The position numbers and the translations under genes are program-made. This document shows, in pieces, positions 55,969 to 63,020 of a stretch of DNA of 64,000 nucleotides. The first letter of the stretch is position 1. The number at the start of each line of letters is the position of its first letter. The notes beneath the pieces are model-generated. The model saw only the letters and a list, made by a program, of their open reading frames with translations, made no database searches and was not told the origin of the DNA. This DNA is from Pseudomonas sp. URIL14HWK12:I12 (GTDB taxonomy: Bacteria > Pseudomonadota > Gammaproteobacteria > Pseudomonadales > Pseudomonadaceae): NCBI RefSeq assembly GCF_003097135.1, contig NZ_QEQL01000001.1, positions 1,178,001-1,242,000 on the forward strand, read 5' to 3'.

Positions 55969-56097
55969 CCGGCTACATCATTGCATGGCGGGTAGAGACT
56001 CGCCCCTGTGTGCGGGCTGGCTAATCACTACAACGCGCGCTCCTGGCATAGGGCGATGCACCGGCCGCTCAGGGTTGTGCCGCCCTGCATCACCCTA

Positions 56098-57000
56098 TCA
56101 GTGACAGTCGATCAACCTATCCAGAAAGGCGCGCACCGCAGGGCGCGTATGACGACCCTCCGGCCAGAGGGCAGTGATGTTTTGCCTCTGTACCGCGAAC
56201 TCCGAGAGAACCGGAACCAGCGCTTGCCGCTTCACCCACGGAGCAGCCATGAAACTCGCCGCCATGCCTATACCTGCCCCCGCTGCCACGGCCGCCAACA
56301 CTGCCTCGCTCGCATCAACCACCACGGGTGACGGCGGCACTATCTCGATCTCCTTGTTGCCAATACGAAACGGCCAACGCAAGGTCTGGCCGGTACTTTG
56401 ATAACGCAGGTTTACCGTTTCGTGCGCCACTAATTCATCAGGGTGGCAAGGCGTGCCACATCTCTCCAGGTAGGCTGGGGAGGCGTAGCAACACAGCGTA
56501 TACGGCGGGAGCCGGCGGGATAAGAGGGATGAGTCTGGAAGCTCGCCGATCCTGATCGCAAGATCGATGCCTTCGCCGGCCAAGTCTACGATCGTGTCGC
56601 TTATTCGAAGGTCGATCAGCACCTTCGGGTGACGCATACGAAAGTCGGCGATGGCGGGTGCGATCATATGCAAGCCGATAGGCAGTGACGCCGCAATTCG
56701 TAAAATTCCGGCGGGCTCGGCCCGTGCCGATCTTGCTACCTGCTCGATCTCTTCTGCCTGAATCAACAGCTGTAATACGCGCGCATGAATCTCACGGCCT
56801 TCGAGTGTGAGGGTCAAAGAGCGCGTGGTACGGGTGAACAGCGACACGCCGAAATGGCGCTCCAGGCGTTGAATGCTTTTGCTGATTGCCGAGGGCGAAA
56901 TGGACAACGAACGCGCCGCCGCCCGGTAGCTCCCCAGGGAGCCCGCCCGGGCAAACGCGATCATGCCGCTCAGCCGCTCGAAGCCGATTGGTTCCTTCAT
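56098..57000 (-). CDS. LysR-family regulator
   Basis: A 300-residue LysR protein with the helix-turn-helix [25 protein letters not shown] and an effector domain of the AaeR-like type ([19 protein letters not shown]). It diverges from the truncated oxidoreductase at 57075, 74 bp away. The original target was probably that oxidoreductase, now destroyed, so the regulator may be an orphan. Confidence 0.92.
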   Translation of the reverse strand: MKEPIGFERLSGMIAFARAGSLGSYRAAARSLSISPSAISKSIQRLERHFGVSLFTRTTRSLTLTLEGREIHARVLQLLIQAEEIEQVARSARAEPAGILRIAASLPIGLHMIAPAIADFRMRHPKVLIDLRISDTIVDLAGEGIDLAIRIGELPDSSLLSRRLPPYTLCCYASPAYLERCGTPCHPDELVAHETVNLRYQSTGQTLRWPFRIGNKEIEIVPPSPVVVDASEAVLAAVAAGAGIGMAASFMAAPWVKRQALVPVLSEFAVQRQNITALWPEGRHTRPAVRAFLDRLIDCH

Positions 57001-57074
57001 GGCATCATTTAAACGACTTCAGGCAGCATTATCAATCTGGCGGCTGCTGATTAACCTCAATCATCCCTGTCGAG

Positions 57075-57260
57075 ATGAACGAGGCTGCAATGACTGACTC
57101 AATGAAAGCGGTACGAATCCACGAATTTGGCGGGCCGGAGGCGCTCTGTTATGAGGATGCACCCAGACCTGTCGCTCAGGCTGGCGAAGTGCTGATCCGC
57201 GTCCATGCGGCCAGCCTTAACCCACACGACCTTTATCTGCGAGATGGCTACCGGGCATGA
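57075..57260 (+). pseudogene. N-terminal remnant of an NADP-dependent (MDR) oxidoreductase
   Basis: The 61-residue frame MKAVRIHEFGGPEALCYED through VLIRVHAASLNPHDLYLRDG is the start of a zinc-free quinone oxidoreductase, normally about 310-330 residues. Similarity stops at about 57250, exactly where an IS66 transposase C-terminus begins in the other frame. The rest of the enzyme is absent from the window, so an insertion followed by deletion is the simplest explanation. Confidence 0.85.
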
Positions 57261-57357
57261 TCCGTATGCTTACTTGAAGGACGTGCTCACGCGCCTGCCG
57301 ACGCAGCGGGCGAGTGAAATCGATCAGTTGCTGCCGCATAAGTGGCACCCGGTTTAA
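57253..57357 (+). mobile_element. IS66-family transposase (TnpC) C-terminal remnant
   Basis: Frame 57253-57357 reads GHDPYAYLKDVLTRLPTQRA, continues SEIDQLLPHKWHPV and stops at TAA. This is the characteristic C-terminus of IS66-type TnpC transposases. Only about 34 codons remain. No tnpA or tnpB and no clear terminal repeat was found. It marks the left edge of the AT-richer accessory stretch. Confidence 0.85.
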
Positions 57358-57451
57358 TTAAGCAAGATATGATGTTCCGTTGGATAGGAACGTCCTGGAT
57401 CAGCTTGAATACGGCTCTCTCAGGATTCTCTAGCTCTGGCTTAAAGGATAA

Positions 57452-57712
57452 ATGACAGTGGAACTTCACGATCTTCTAGATCAGGTCAATGACGATCAAA
57501 CCTTCTTACGTTTTGCCCGTGCACTGATGGCAAACAGGGCTGCAACCTCTCCAAACGGCATGGATTGGCAGAACAATACAATAGAGGGGTTCTTGGAAAG
57601 CGCCATTGCTTGGGCGGAAGATAGTGAGTTCGGTATCAGCCAAGGGCTTCAGCCATCTAATTCCTGGCAACAGTTTGCGGCTTTTCTGTACTGCGGCAAG
57701 ATCTATGAATGA
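57452..57712 (+). CDS. Small acidic protein, DUF7660-like
   Basis: An 86-residue protein, MTVELHDLLDQVNDDQTFLR, with FLESAIAWAEDS and a C-terminal WQQFAAFLYCGKIYE. The pattern of a short helical protein ending in W-x2-F-A-x-F-L-Y-x-G-K-I-Y-E matches my memory of the DUF7660 family, whose members often sit near toxin-immunity or defence genes. This is recognition by pattern only. AAGGA precedes the ATG. No function is known. Confidence 0.75.
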   Translation: MTVELHDLLDQVNDDQTFLRFARALMANRAATSPNGMDWQNNTIEGFLESAIAWAEDSEFGISQGLQPSNSWQQFAAFLYCGKIYE

Positions 57713-57894
57713 ACGTAACCGTCCGCACAGCACACAATCTGGATACCGTCGCTTGTGGCGATAGTGCCCGCCTACGCGGACTCAAATACCCTTATCGACC
57801 AGGCTCGGAAGGCGTGTTCGCCGGCCCCTTACGATGCGCCTTTAAGCATTGAGAAAGGTGCTGACACGTCGAACCGGCTGCCAATGATGGCAGT

Positions 57895-59379
57895 ATGATG
57901 ATACTGCTACTCCCTCCCCCAAGCAATGGAATGCCGCCCTTGAGTGAGTCTAAAACTCTGAATACACAGGTTCCGACATCAGAACACCTTGAGAGCGTCG
58001 AGTATTTGTGCTCCATAGAGCTACGTGATGAGGTTGATGATCAAGCAGAGGCCAATTACTGCACGGTGGCCTTCGACGCCATCCCCACGCAAATTTTGCC
58101 TTTCCTGCATCACGCCAGATCCAGGGAGATTCTAAGTGAGCCGAACTATGCATTGAGCTTCCTGCTGATGGAAGCAGAAATCCCCAAGCCATACTTTGAA
58201 CGTGTAATTAGAGGCCGTGGGTGGTGCTCTATTACTGTCGCAGAAAGTTCAAATGCTGGAGAAGGTTTTTTTAAAGCTACAGCACTTGAATTTTATCAAG
58301 ACGAGACAGAGTTCGCTCCTACTACCCTCTATGTGAAAATTAACTCATGGCAACCTGACACAAGTGATTTGAAAGCACTAAAGCGTGTTACCGAATGCCG
58401 CCATTACCCGAGCAAAGCAGTAGAGAGCTTGGCAGCTCAAAAAGCTGATGTGAACGATGTATTCGTAGCCGTATACGATGTTGGTCAGGCCAACATGTGT
58501 GCCATTATCGATGATAACTGTAACCCCAAAGCTTTCTTCGATTTCGGATGGCCGATCAGCGCTAAGAGAAAATCAGCACCGATTTGCCGGGATTTCGACC
58601 CATTGGACGGGGACGATCCATATAACCCATCCCCTGTATTCCTTTCGCATCTGGACTGGGACCATTGGGGTTATGCTTATGCCTCAGGTCGCCCTACCAG
58701 GGATACACGAGGCTTCTGGAGGACTGAAGTAACCTACCGCGACCACGTGCTAGAGCGCCCATGGATCATGCGTCGACCGTCACAGGCGATGCAGCTGGGC
58801 ATCAGCCACGCACACCTTCTATATCAGTTGCAGAAGACGATTTTGCGCGATGGCAGTCCTGCATTGAATTTCTGGCCCTCGACCAGAACACAGGCTAATT
58901 GGGGTGCTTGCGTTTTATTCACCTGCAATCCAGCACCCGGCACGCACGACTCGAAATACCTGCGCAACAACTCGGCTTTGGGCATGTTGGTTGAAAACCC
59001 CCAAAGCCCCTACTACCAACGCGTGCTGCTTTGTGGGGATGCGGACTACACGTCTATCGGCTCGCGGTACAAACGCAACCTTGGAGGGATTGTGGCACCT
59101 CACCACGGTGGCCGAGTGACACCTAACTCGATCCCGGCGCCGGGCGCTCACAATGATACTTATCGATATATGGTGTTCTCAACTCATCAAGGCAGCTATT
59201 CGCAAATTCCGTCGGCCGACACCATCGAGGAAGCTGAAGAACTAGGCTGGACAATTTCCCGAACTGACGCTCGAAAGGAATGCTGGTGTGGGCACGGCGA
59301 GAGGCGGAACAGATGGTTCTCCCTTTCCATAACCCCAGCTCCCACATGCTTCCGCCACTGCACATGCTGCTGCACTTAA
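57895..59379 (+). CDS. ComEC-like metallo-beta-lactamase-fold protein (stand-alone)
   Basis: A 494-residue protein of two parts. The N-terminal 185 residues are not recognised. The C-terminal MBL domain resembles that of ComEC/Rec2: VYDVGQANMC (DVGQ, 195-198), metal motif FLSHLDWDHWGY (His252, Asp254, Asp256, His257), CGDADY (380-385), APHHGG (401-406) and a late STHQGSY. No transmembrane helices are seen, so it is not a DNA-uptake channel. Codon use and base composition are AT-richer than the flanking core genes. A start at the internal TTG near 57940 is also possible. It lies in the accessory stretch with a SEFIR gene downstream, so a nuclease or hydrolase role in defence is a reasonable hypothesis. 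Confidence 0.8.
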   Translation: MMILLLPPPSNGMPPLSESKTLNTQVPTSEHLESVEYLCSIELRDEVDDQAEANYCTVAFDAIPTQILPFLHHARSREILSEPNYALSFLLMEAEIPKPYFERVIRGRGWCSITVAESSNAGEGFFKATALEFYQDETEFAPTTLYVKINSWQPDTSDLKALKRVTECRHYPSKAVESLAAQKADVNDVFVAVYDVGQANMCAIIDDNCNPKAFFDFGWPISAKRKSAPICRDFDPLDGDDPYNPSPVFLSHLDWDHWGYAYASGRPTRDTRGFWRTEVTYRDHVLERPWIMRRPSQAMQLGISHAHLLYQLQKTILRDGSPALNFWPSTRTQANWGACVLFTCNPAPGTHDSKYLRNNSALGMLVENPQSPYYQRVLLCGDADYTSIGSRYKRNLGGIVAPHHGGRVTPNSIPAPGAHNDTYRYMVFSTHQGSYSQIPSADTIEEAEELGWTISRTDARKECWCGHGERRNRWFSLSITPAPTCFRHCTCCCT

Positions 59380-59993
59380 GTCGAGGCTAGGTGTGCTAGG
59401 CCATGCGGCATTGAATGTCCCACTAGAACCCCATTTTTTGAAAGTCGCCTCCCCTCACTAGGGTGCAAATTACAAAGCAGCAGCTTCGCTGAAAATCCCG
59501 CGGGTTTCGAGAGTCAATTCGCCTGCACTAATCTTGCAGGCGTTCGAACCGAATAGACTCTCGACGGGTCAGGCGCAAGCAGAATCATAAGCGTGTTTGC
59601 TGGAGCTGAATGCAAGGCCCTCCAGACATCGCATGAACTACCTAGCAGCGCCTGTGAGGCCACATACGCCTAACCCGCCCCCAAACCCAGCCCCACTTGG
59701 GGAATTCTCGCGCAGCGAGCTGTATGGATACGATGCAGGCTTACCCCCTACCCATGCCAACGATCATTCGTTTGAAATGCCCGTGAGGCATACACGAAAG
59801 CTTGGCTAGCGCCGCTCTCGGGCAGAAAATTTGGCGGTAGAATCCGATGCTACTGGCCGATGATCTCGAATGCGATTACACAGCTCTATAATGGCTGGAG
59901 AAAGTCACAGTTCAGTACCAAAGTGACGCTCGACTTCAGCTGCCTTGAGTAAAGAACCCTACCCTCACCTACCTATGGCCAAGGATGTCCTGC
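59380..59993. other. Intergenic stretch between MBL and SEFIR genes
   Basis: About 610 bases with no convincing gene. Short frames lack a ribosome-binding site and family features. The notable content is a long imperfect hairpin at 59508-59563 and an AT-rich promoter-like area at 59870-59960 before the SEFIR start. Confidence 0.5.
59508..59563. repeat. Long imperfect inverted repeat
   Basis: CGAGAGTCAATTCG pairs with CGAATAGACTCTCG (one mismatch in 14). Just inside, CCTGCA (59522-59527) pairs with TGCAGG (59535-59540) around a 7-base loop, leaving a 9-base bulge (CGTTCGAAC) on the right arm. No T-run follows, so a simple terminator is unlikely. Confidence 0.7.
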
Positions 59994-60080
59994 ATGTACA
60001 ATCTGTTGATGACAGCCGGCTAAAATGACTGGAACAATCCTACCTGGACAATTGAAAGGAGCCGGTTTCTCGAACACACC
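59994..60080 (+). other. Interrupted 5' end of the SEFIR gene (in-frame TAA)
   Basis: An ATG at 59994, with AAGGA eight bases upstream, opens a frame MYNLLMTAG. A TAA at 60021-60023 follows, and the frame then continues without another stop as NDWNNPTWTIERSRFLEHT directly into the SEFIR protein at 60081. The good ribosome-binding site and the protein-like continuation suggest that 59994 is the ancestral start and the TAA a nonsense mutation. Confidence 0.65.
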
Positions 60081-60905
60081 GTGCCAGCGATTAGAGAAAC
60101 GTATCAAACCCTCAGTCCAGACACCCTTCAGTATCTCAGACAAATACCTGCACTTTTTGCTTACGAAGAGTTCCGCCGCCAGCCAGCACGGGTTGGCCGC
60201 GTAACCGAAATTCAGCAATTGCAGAATGCGCTCAGAATCACCCTGGCGATAGATCCGCATATTCCGCCGATTCCGCACGACGTACTCACTACGATCTACG
60301 GGAACCTAGATATTAATACGCGTAATCTCGAGCATTGCCGCACGCATTGGGCCCTCAAGGATGTGGACCTCCCCACCGTTCTAGCAGAGCACAACCTCTC
60401 AGGGAATGCTCGACTCCTACCCCAGCCAAGGCCGCCAAAGGTTTTCGTTTCTTACTCTTGGGATTCACCTGAGCATCGTCAATGGGTTGCTCATCTGGCA
60501 GCAACACTGCGCTCGAATGGGATAGACGCCATCCTTGATCAATGGCACGTTCGAGGGGGAGAAGATCTTGCAGCGTTCATGGATCGCTCTCTTAGAGAAG
60601 CGGATAGGGTGCTGGTCATCTGCACCGAGGGGTACTACCAACGCGCCGTCGCAAGACAAGGCGGAGTAGGATATGAGCACACTATGGTCACTGGGGAACT
60701 GATGAGAGATGTTGGCTCTAACAAATTCATCCCGATAGTACGCCAATCAGGATATCAGACGCAGGTGCCTCCTGAGCTAAGCGGTCGTCTTCGTTATGAT
60801 CTAGCTCCTGGCCCAAACTACGCAGCTCAGCTCGAAACGCTCATACGAGACCTACACAATGTTCCGACCCCTATTCCACCGTTAGGCCTGAATCCCTATC
60901 TGTAA
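60081..60905 (+). CDS. SEFIR/TIR-like domain protein
   Basis: From a GTG with no nearby ribosome-binding site the frame gives 274 residues. The N-terminal part (1-105: IRETYQTLSPDTLQYLRQIP, THWALKDVDLPTVL) is a conserved-looking accessory domain. Residues 119-215 form a SEFIR domain: KVFVSYSWDSPEHRQWVAHL, DAILDQWHVRGGEDLAAFMD and DRVLVICTEGYYQRA. Bacterial SEFIR/TIR proteins are mostly linked to antiphage or cell-suicide functions. The Glu typical of TIR NADases is not at the expected place (AAFMDRS), which favours SEFIR over a classic NADase TIR. The probable true start at 59994 is separated by a stop codon, so the gene may be inactive or expressed from an internal start. Confidence 0.8.
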   Translation: MPAIRETYQTLSPDTLQYLRQIPALFAYEEFRRQPARVGRVTEIQQLQNALRITLAIDPHIPPIPHDVLTTIYGNLDINTRNLEHCRTHWALKDVDLPTVLAEHNLSGNARLLPQPRPPKVFVSYSWDSPEHRQWVAHLAATLRSNGIDAILDQWHVRGGEDLAAFMDRSLREADRVLVICTEGYYQRAVARQGGVGYEHTMVTGELMRDVGSNKFIPIVRQSGYQTQVPPELSGRLRYDLAPGPNYAAQLETLIRDLHNVPTPIPPLGLNPYL

Positions 60906-61120
60906 TTTTTTTGACATAGCCGTCCGACTGACGCCCCCTCCAGAATGAGGATGACCGCCATGTTAGGGAGAGGCTGACGAGGGCTGCGGGCGGTGAACCA
61001 GTTCAAGTCGATTAGGATGCCTACCAAGCTCCGGCCTAGACATCCGCAGGGGCAGTAGCCCACAGGCCACGGATGATCTCTAAGACGCGTTTCACTTAGC
61101 GTCAAAATCTACCAAACACG
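60906..61120. other. Non-coding stretch between SEFIR gene and terminator
   Basis: About 215 bases with no supported gene. An open frame on the minus strand lacks a ribosome-binding site and any family pattern. I found no integrase remnant and no second copy of the tRNA 3' end. Confidence 0.45.
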
Positions 61121-61152
61121 AAAAAGCCCAGCTCTATGGCTGGGCTTTTTTT
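61121..61152. terminator. Rho-independent terminator, possibly bidirectional
   Basis: AGCCCAGC (61125-61132) pairs with GCTGGGCT (61139-61146) around a 6-base loop. A-run before and a T-run after make it a terminator on both strands. It lies downstream of the tRNA-Ser gene (minus strand) and of the SEFIR gene (plus strand). Confidence 0.85.
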
Positions 61153-61230
61153 GAGGGATCATAGAGGGATCAACACACTTTCCCGCTTTTTACACCCAAG
61201 GATTTATTTTCTATAAACCCTTGATTTATA

Positions 61231-61320
61231 TGGCGGAGAGATAGGGATTTGAACCCTAGGTACTGTTGCCAGTACAACGGATTTCGAATCCGTCCCGTTC
61301 GACCACTCCGGCATCTCTCC
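61231..61320 (-). tRNA. tRNA-Ser (anticodon CGA)
   Basis: The 90-base gene on the minus strand starts GGAGAGATGCCGGAGTGG and ends CTCTCC-G-CCA, so CCA is encoded. The acceptor stem GGAGAGA pairs with TCTCTCC. The anticodon stem-loop is ACGGA-TTCGAAA-TCCGT, giving anticodon CGA (reads UCG). The long variable arm (TTGTACTGGCAACAGTAC) and the T-loop GGTTCAAATCC are typical of class II tRNA-Ser. It borders the accessory stretch at its 3' end, a common integration side. Confidence 0.95.
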
Positions 61321-61459
61321 AATGGCGCGCATCATACCAGCACATTGCCCAACCACCAAACCCTTTTTTCAAAAAAACCCGAAAGGGATCAGGTGGTTGC
61401 GTGTGGTCCAGCTGTAGACAATGACGCAGGAGCGCTGTGCCCCCGCGCGGCGGGGTGTC

Positions 61460-61490
61460 AAAGACCGCCCGTCGCGCAGCGAGCGGTCTT
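61460..61490. terminator. Hairpin downstream of purC, possible terminator
   Basis: AAGACCGC (61461-61468) pairs with GCGGTCTT (61483-61490) across a 14-base loop, 34 bases after the purC stop (minus strand). On the minus strand it is followed by only TTTG, so termination is uncertain. Confidence 0.35.
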
Positions 61491-61523
61491 CCCGTTGCAG
61501 CGGCCCAGTGAAGCGGCTTTAGA

Positions 61524-62234
61524 TCAGAGCGGCACGCCCAGGCGCGCAGCCACTTCTTCGTAGGCCTCGATCACATCGCCCAGGCCCTGGCGGAAGCGGT
61601 CCTTGTCCATCTTCTTGCGTGTTTCTTTGTCCCACAGGCGGCAGCCGTCGGGGCTGAATTCGTCGCCCAGCACGATCTGGCCGTGGAACAGGCCGAATTC
61701 GAGCTTGAAGTCCACCAGCAGCAGGCCTGCGTCGTCGAACAGCTTGCTCAGCACTTCATTGACCTTCAGCGACAGGGCTTTCATGGTCGCAAGGTTTTCG
61801 GCGCTCGCCCACCCAAAGGCAATGACGTGGGATTCGTTGATGAAAGGGTCGCCCTTGGCGTCATCTTTCAGGAACAACTCGAAGGTGGACGGCGAGAGCT
61901 GCAAGCCCTCCTCCACACCCAGGCGCTTGACCAGGCTGCCGGCGGCGTAGTTGCGTACTACGCATTCGACCGGGATCATCTCGAGCTTTTTCACCAACGC
62001 TTCGTTGTCGCCCAGCAGCCGGTCGAACTGGGTCGGTACGCCAGCTTCTTCGAGCTTTTGCATGATGAAGGCATTGAACTTGTTGTTCACCATGCCCTTT
62101 CGATCGAGCTGCTCGATGCGTTTGCCGTCGAACGCCGAAGTGTCGTTGCGAAACAGCAGGATCAGGCGGTCGGCATCGTCGGTCTTGTAAACCGACTTGG
62201 CCTTGCCGCGGTAGAGTTCTTCGCGTTTTTCCAT
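61524..62234 (-). CDS. purC: Phosphoribosylaminoimidazole-succinocarboxamide synthase PurC
   Basis: PurC joins aspartate to CAIR using ATP in purine synthesis. The 236-residue protein has [20 protein letters not shown] with the nucleotide-binding lysine region, [12 protein letters not shown], the signature [20 protein letters not shown] and DFKLEFG near the C-terminus. The ATG at 62234 has GGAG five bases upstream. An upstream in-frame start adds five residues. It is followed by tRNA-Ser and preceded by an MBL gene in the same direction, a typical Pseudomonas order. Confidence 0.97.
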   Translation of the reverse strand: MEKREELYRGKAKSVYKTDDADRLILLFRNDTSAFDGKRIEQLDRKGMVNNKFNAFIMQKLEEAGVPTQFDRLLGDNEALVKKLEMIPVECVVRNYAAGSLVKRLGVEEGLQLSPSTFELFLKDDAKGDPFINESHVIAFGWASAENLATMKALSLKVNEVLSKLFDDAGLLLVDFKLEFGLFHGQIVLGDEFSPDGCRLWDKETRKKMDKDRFRQGLGDVIEAYEEVAARLGVPL

Positions 62235-62261
62235 GATGGCTCCGCTCAAGGATGTGGGGGC

Positions 62262-63020
62262 TCAGGCGATCTCGCGCCAGTCTAGCCCAAAAGCTTGGTC
62301 AGCCACCTGTGGCCAGGCCGGGTCGCACCCCAAGGTGCTGGTGAACCGGTCGAGGGCCAGCCGGGGCTGGTTGTTCTTGCTGCTCAGGTGGGCCAGCACC
62401 AGATGTTGCAGGCCTTGCCAACCGAGCTCGGCCACCAGGCCGGCGGCCTGGTGGTTGTTCAAATGGCCTCTGTCGCCACCCACGCGCTGTTTGAGGAACC
62501 AGGGATATGGCCCGGCCGCTAGCAGGTCGCGACAGTGATTGGCCTCGATCATCAATGCGTCGAGGCCTTCGTAATGCTTGAGCACCCGGCTGCAATAGGA
62601 GCCGAGGTCGGTCAACAGGCCGAAGCGGCGCTGCCCGTTGCTGAACACGTACTGGGTGGGCTCGCGGGCGTCATGGGCCACACCCACCACGCCCACCCGC
62701 AGCTCGCCGATATCGAAGTGGTCGCCACAGCGCACATGGCGCGTGGCAGGCACCGGTTTGCGCAGCCCACTCGCCGTGCCCTCACTCAGGTACACCGGCA
62801 CGCCGTAACGCTTGGCCAGTAGCGCTACGCCATGCACATGATCGGCGTGCTCGTGGGTCAGCAGCACCGCACTCAGCTGCCGGGCATGCACGCCCAGCAG
62901 GGCCAGGCGGCGCTCGGTTTCCTTCAGCGAAAAGCCACAGTCGACCAGCACCAGGGTGTTGCCCTGAGCGACCAGCGTGCCATTTCCCTGGCTCCCGCTT
63001 CCAAGAACAGCGAAGCGCAC
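62262..63020 (-). CDS. MBL-fold metallo-hydrolase (YycJ/WalJ-like)
   Basis: A 252-residue cytoplasmic MBL protein. FAVLGSGSQGNGTLV opens the domain and the metal motif is LLTHEHADHVHG, with further ligands in GVAHDAREPTQYVF, LLTDLGSYCSRV and HLSSKNNQP. It resembles the YycJ/WalJ exonuclease-like group. GTG start directly after the bamC stop (TAAGTG), indicating translational coupling with the bamC operon. The function in Pseudomonas is unknown. Confidence 0.88.
   Translation of the reverse strand: MRFAVLGSGSQGNGTLVAQGNTLVLVDCGFSLKETERRLALLGVHARQLSAVLLTHEHADHVHGVALLAKRYGVPVYLSEGTASGLRKPVPATRHVRCGDHFDIGELRVGVVGVAHDAREPTQYVFSNGQRRFGLLTDLGSYCSRVLKHYEGLDALMIEANHCRDLLAAGPYPWFLKQRVGGDRGHLNNHQAAGLVAELGWQGLQHLVLAHLSSKNNQPRLALDRFTSTLGCDPAWPQVADQAFGLDWREIA

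Noticed and set aside
57709..57852. A 47-codon frame overlapping the DUF7660-like stop by ATGA
   Set aside because: The overlap looks like coupling, but the product has no recognisable pattern and the codon use is not gene-like. Too little support for a gene.
57895..59379. DNA-uptake protein ComEC
   Set aside because: The MBL motifs resemble ComEC, but the protein lacks the competence membrane domain and the usual length of about 750 residues.
59508..59563. Integron attC site
   Set aside because: The one-sided bulge is suggestive, but the conserved GTTRRRY/RYYYAAC ends are not at the outer positions and no integrase or cassette array is present.
59597..59809. A 70-residue frame in the MBL-SEFIR gap
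   Set aside because: It starts at TTG without a ribosome-binding site and has a proline-rich, low-information sequence. Not supported as coding.
60896..61105. A 69-residue minus-strand frame after the SEFIR gene
   Set aside because: It has no ribosome-binding site and no family pattern, and it overlaps the SEFIR end. I considered an integrase remnant, but saw no catalytic motif.
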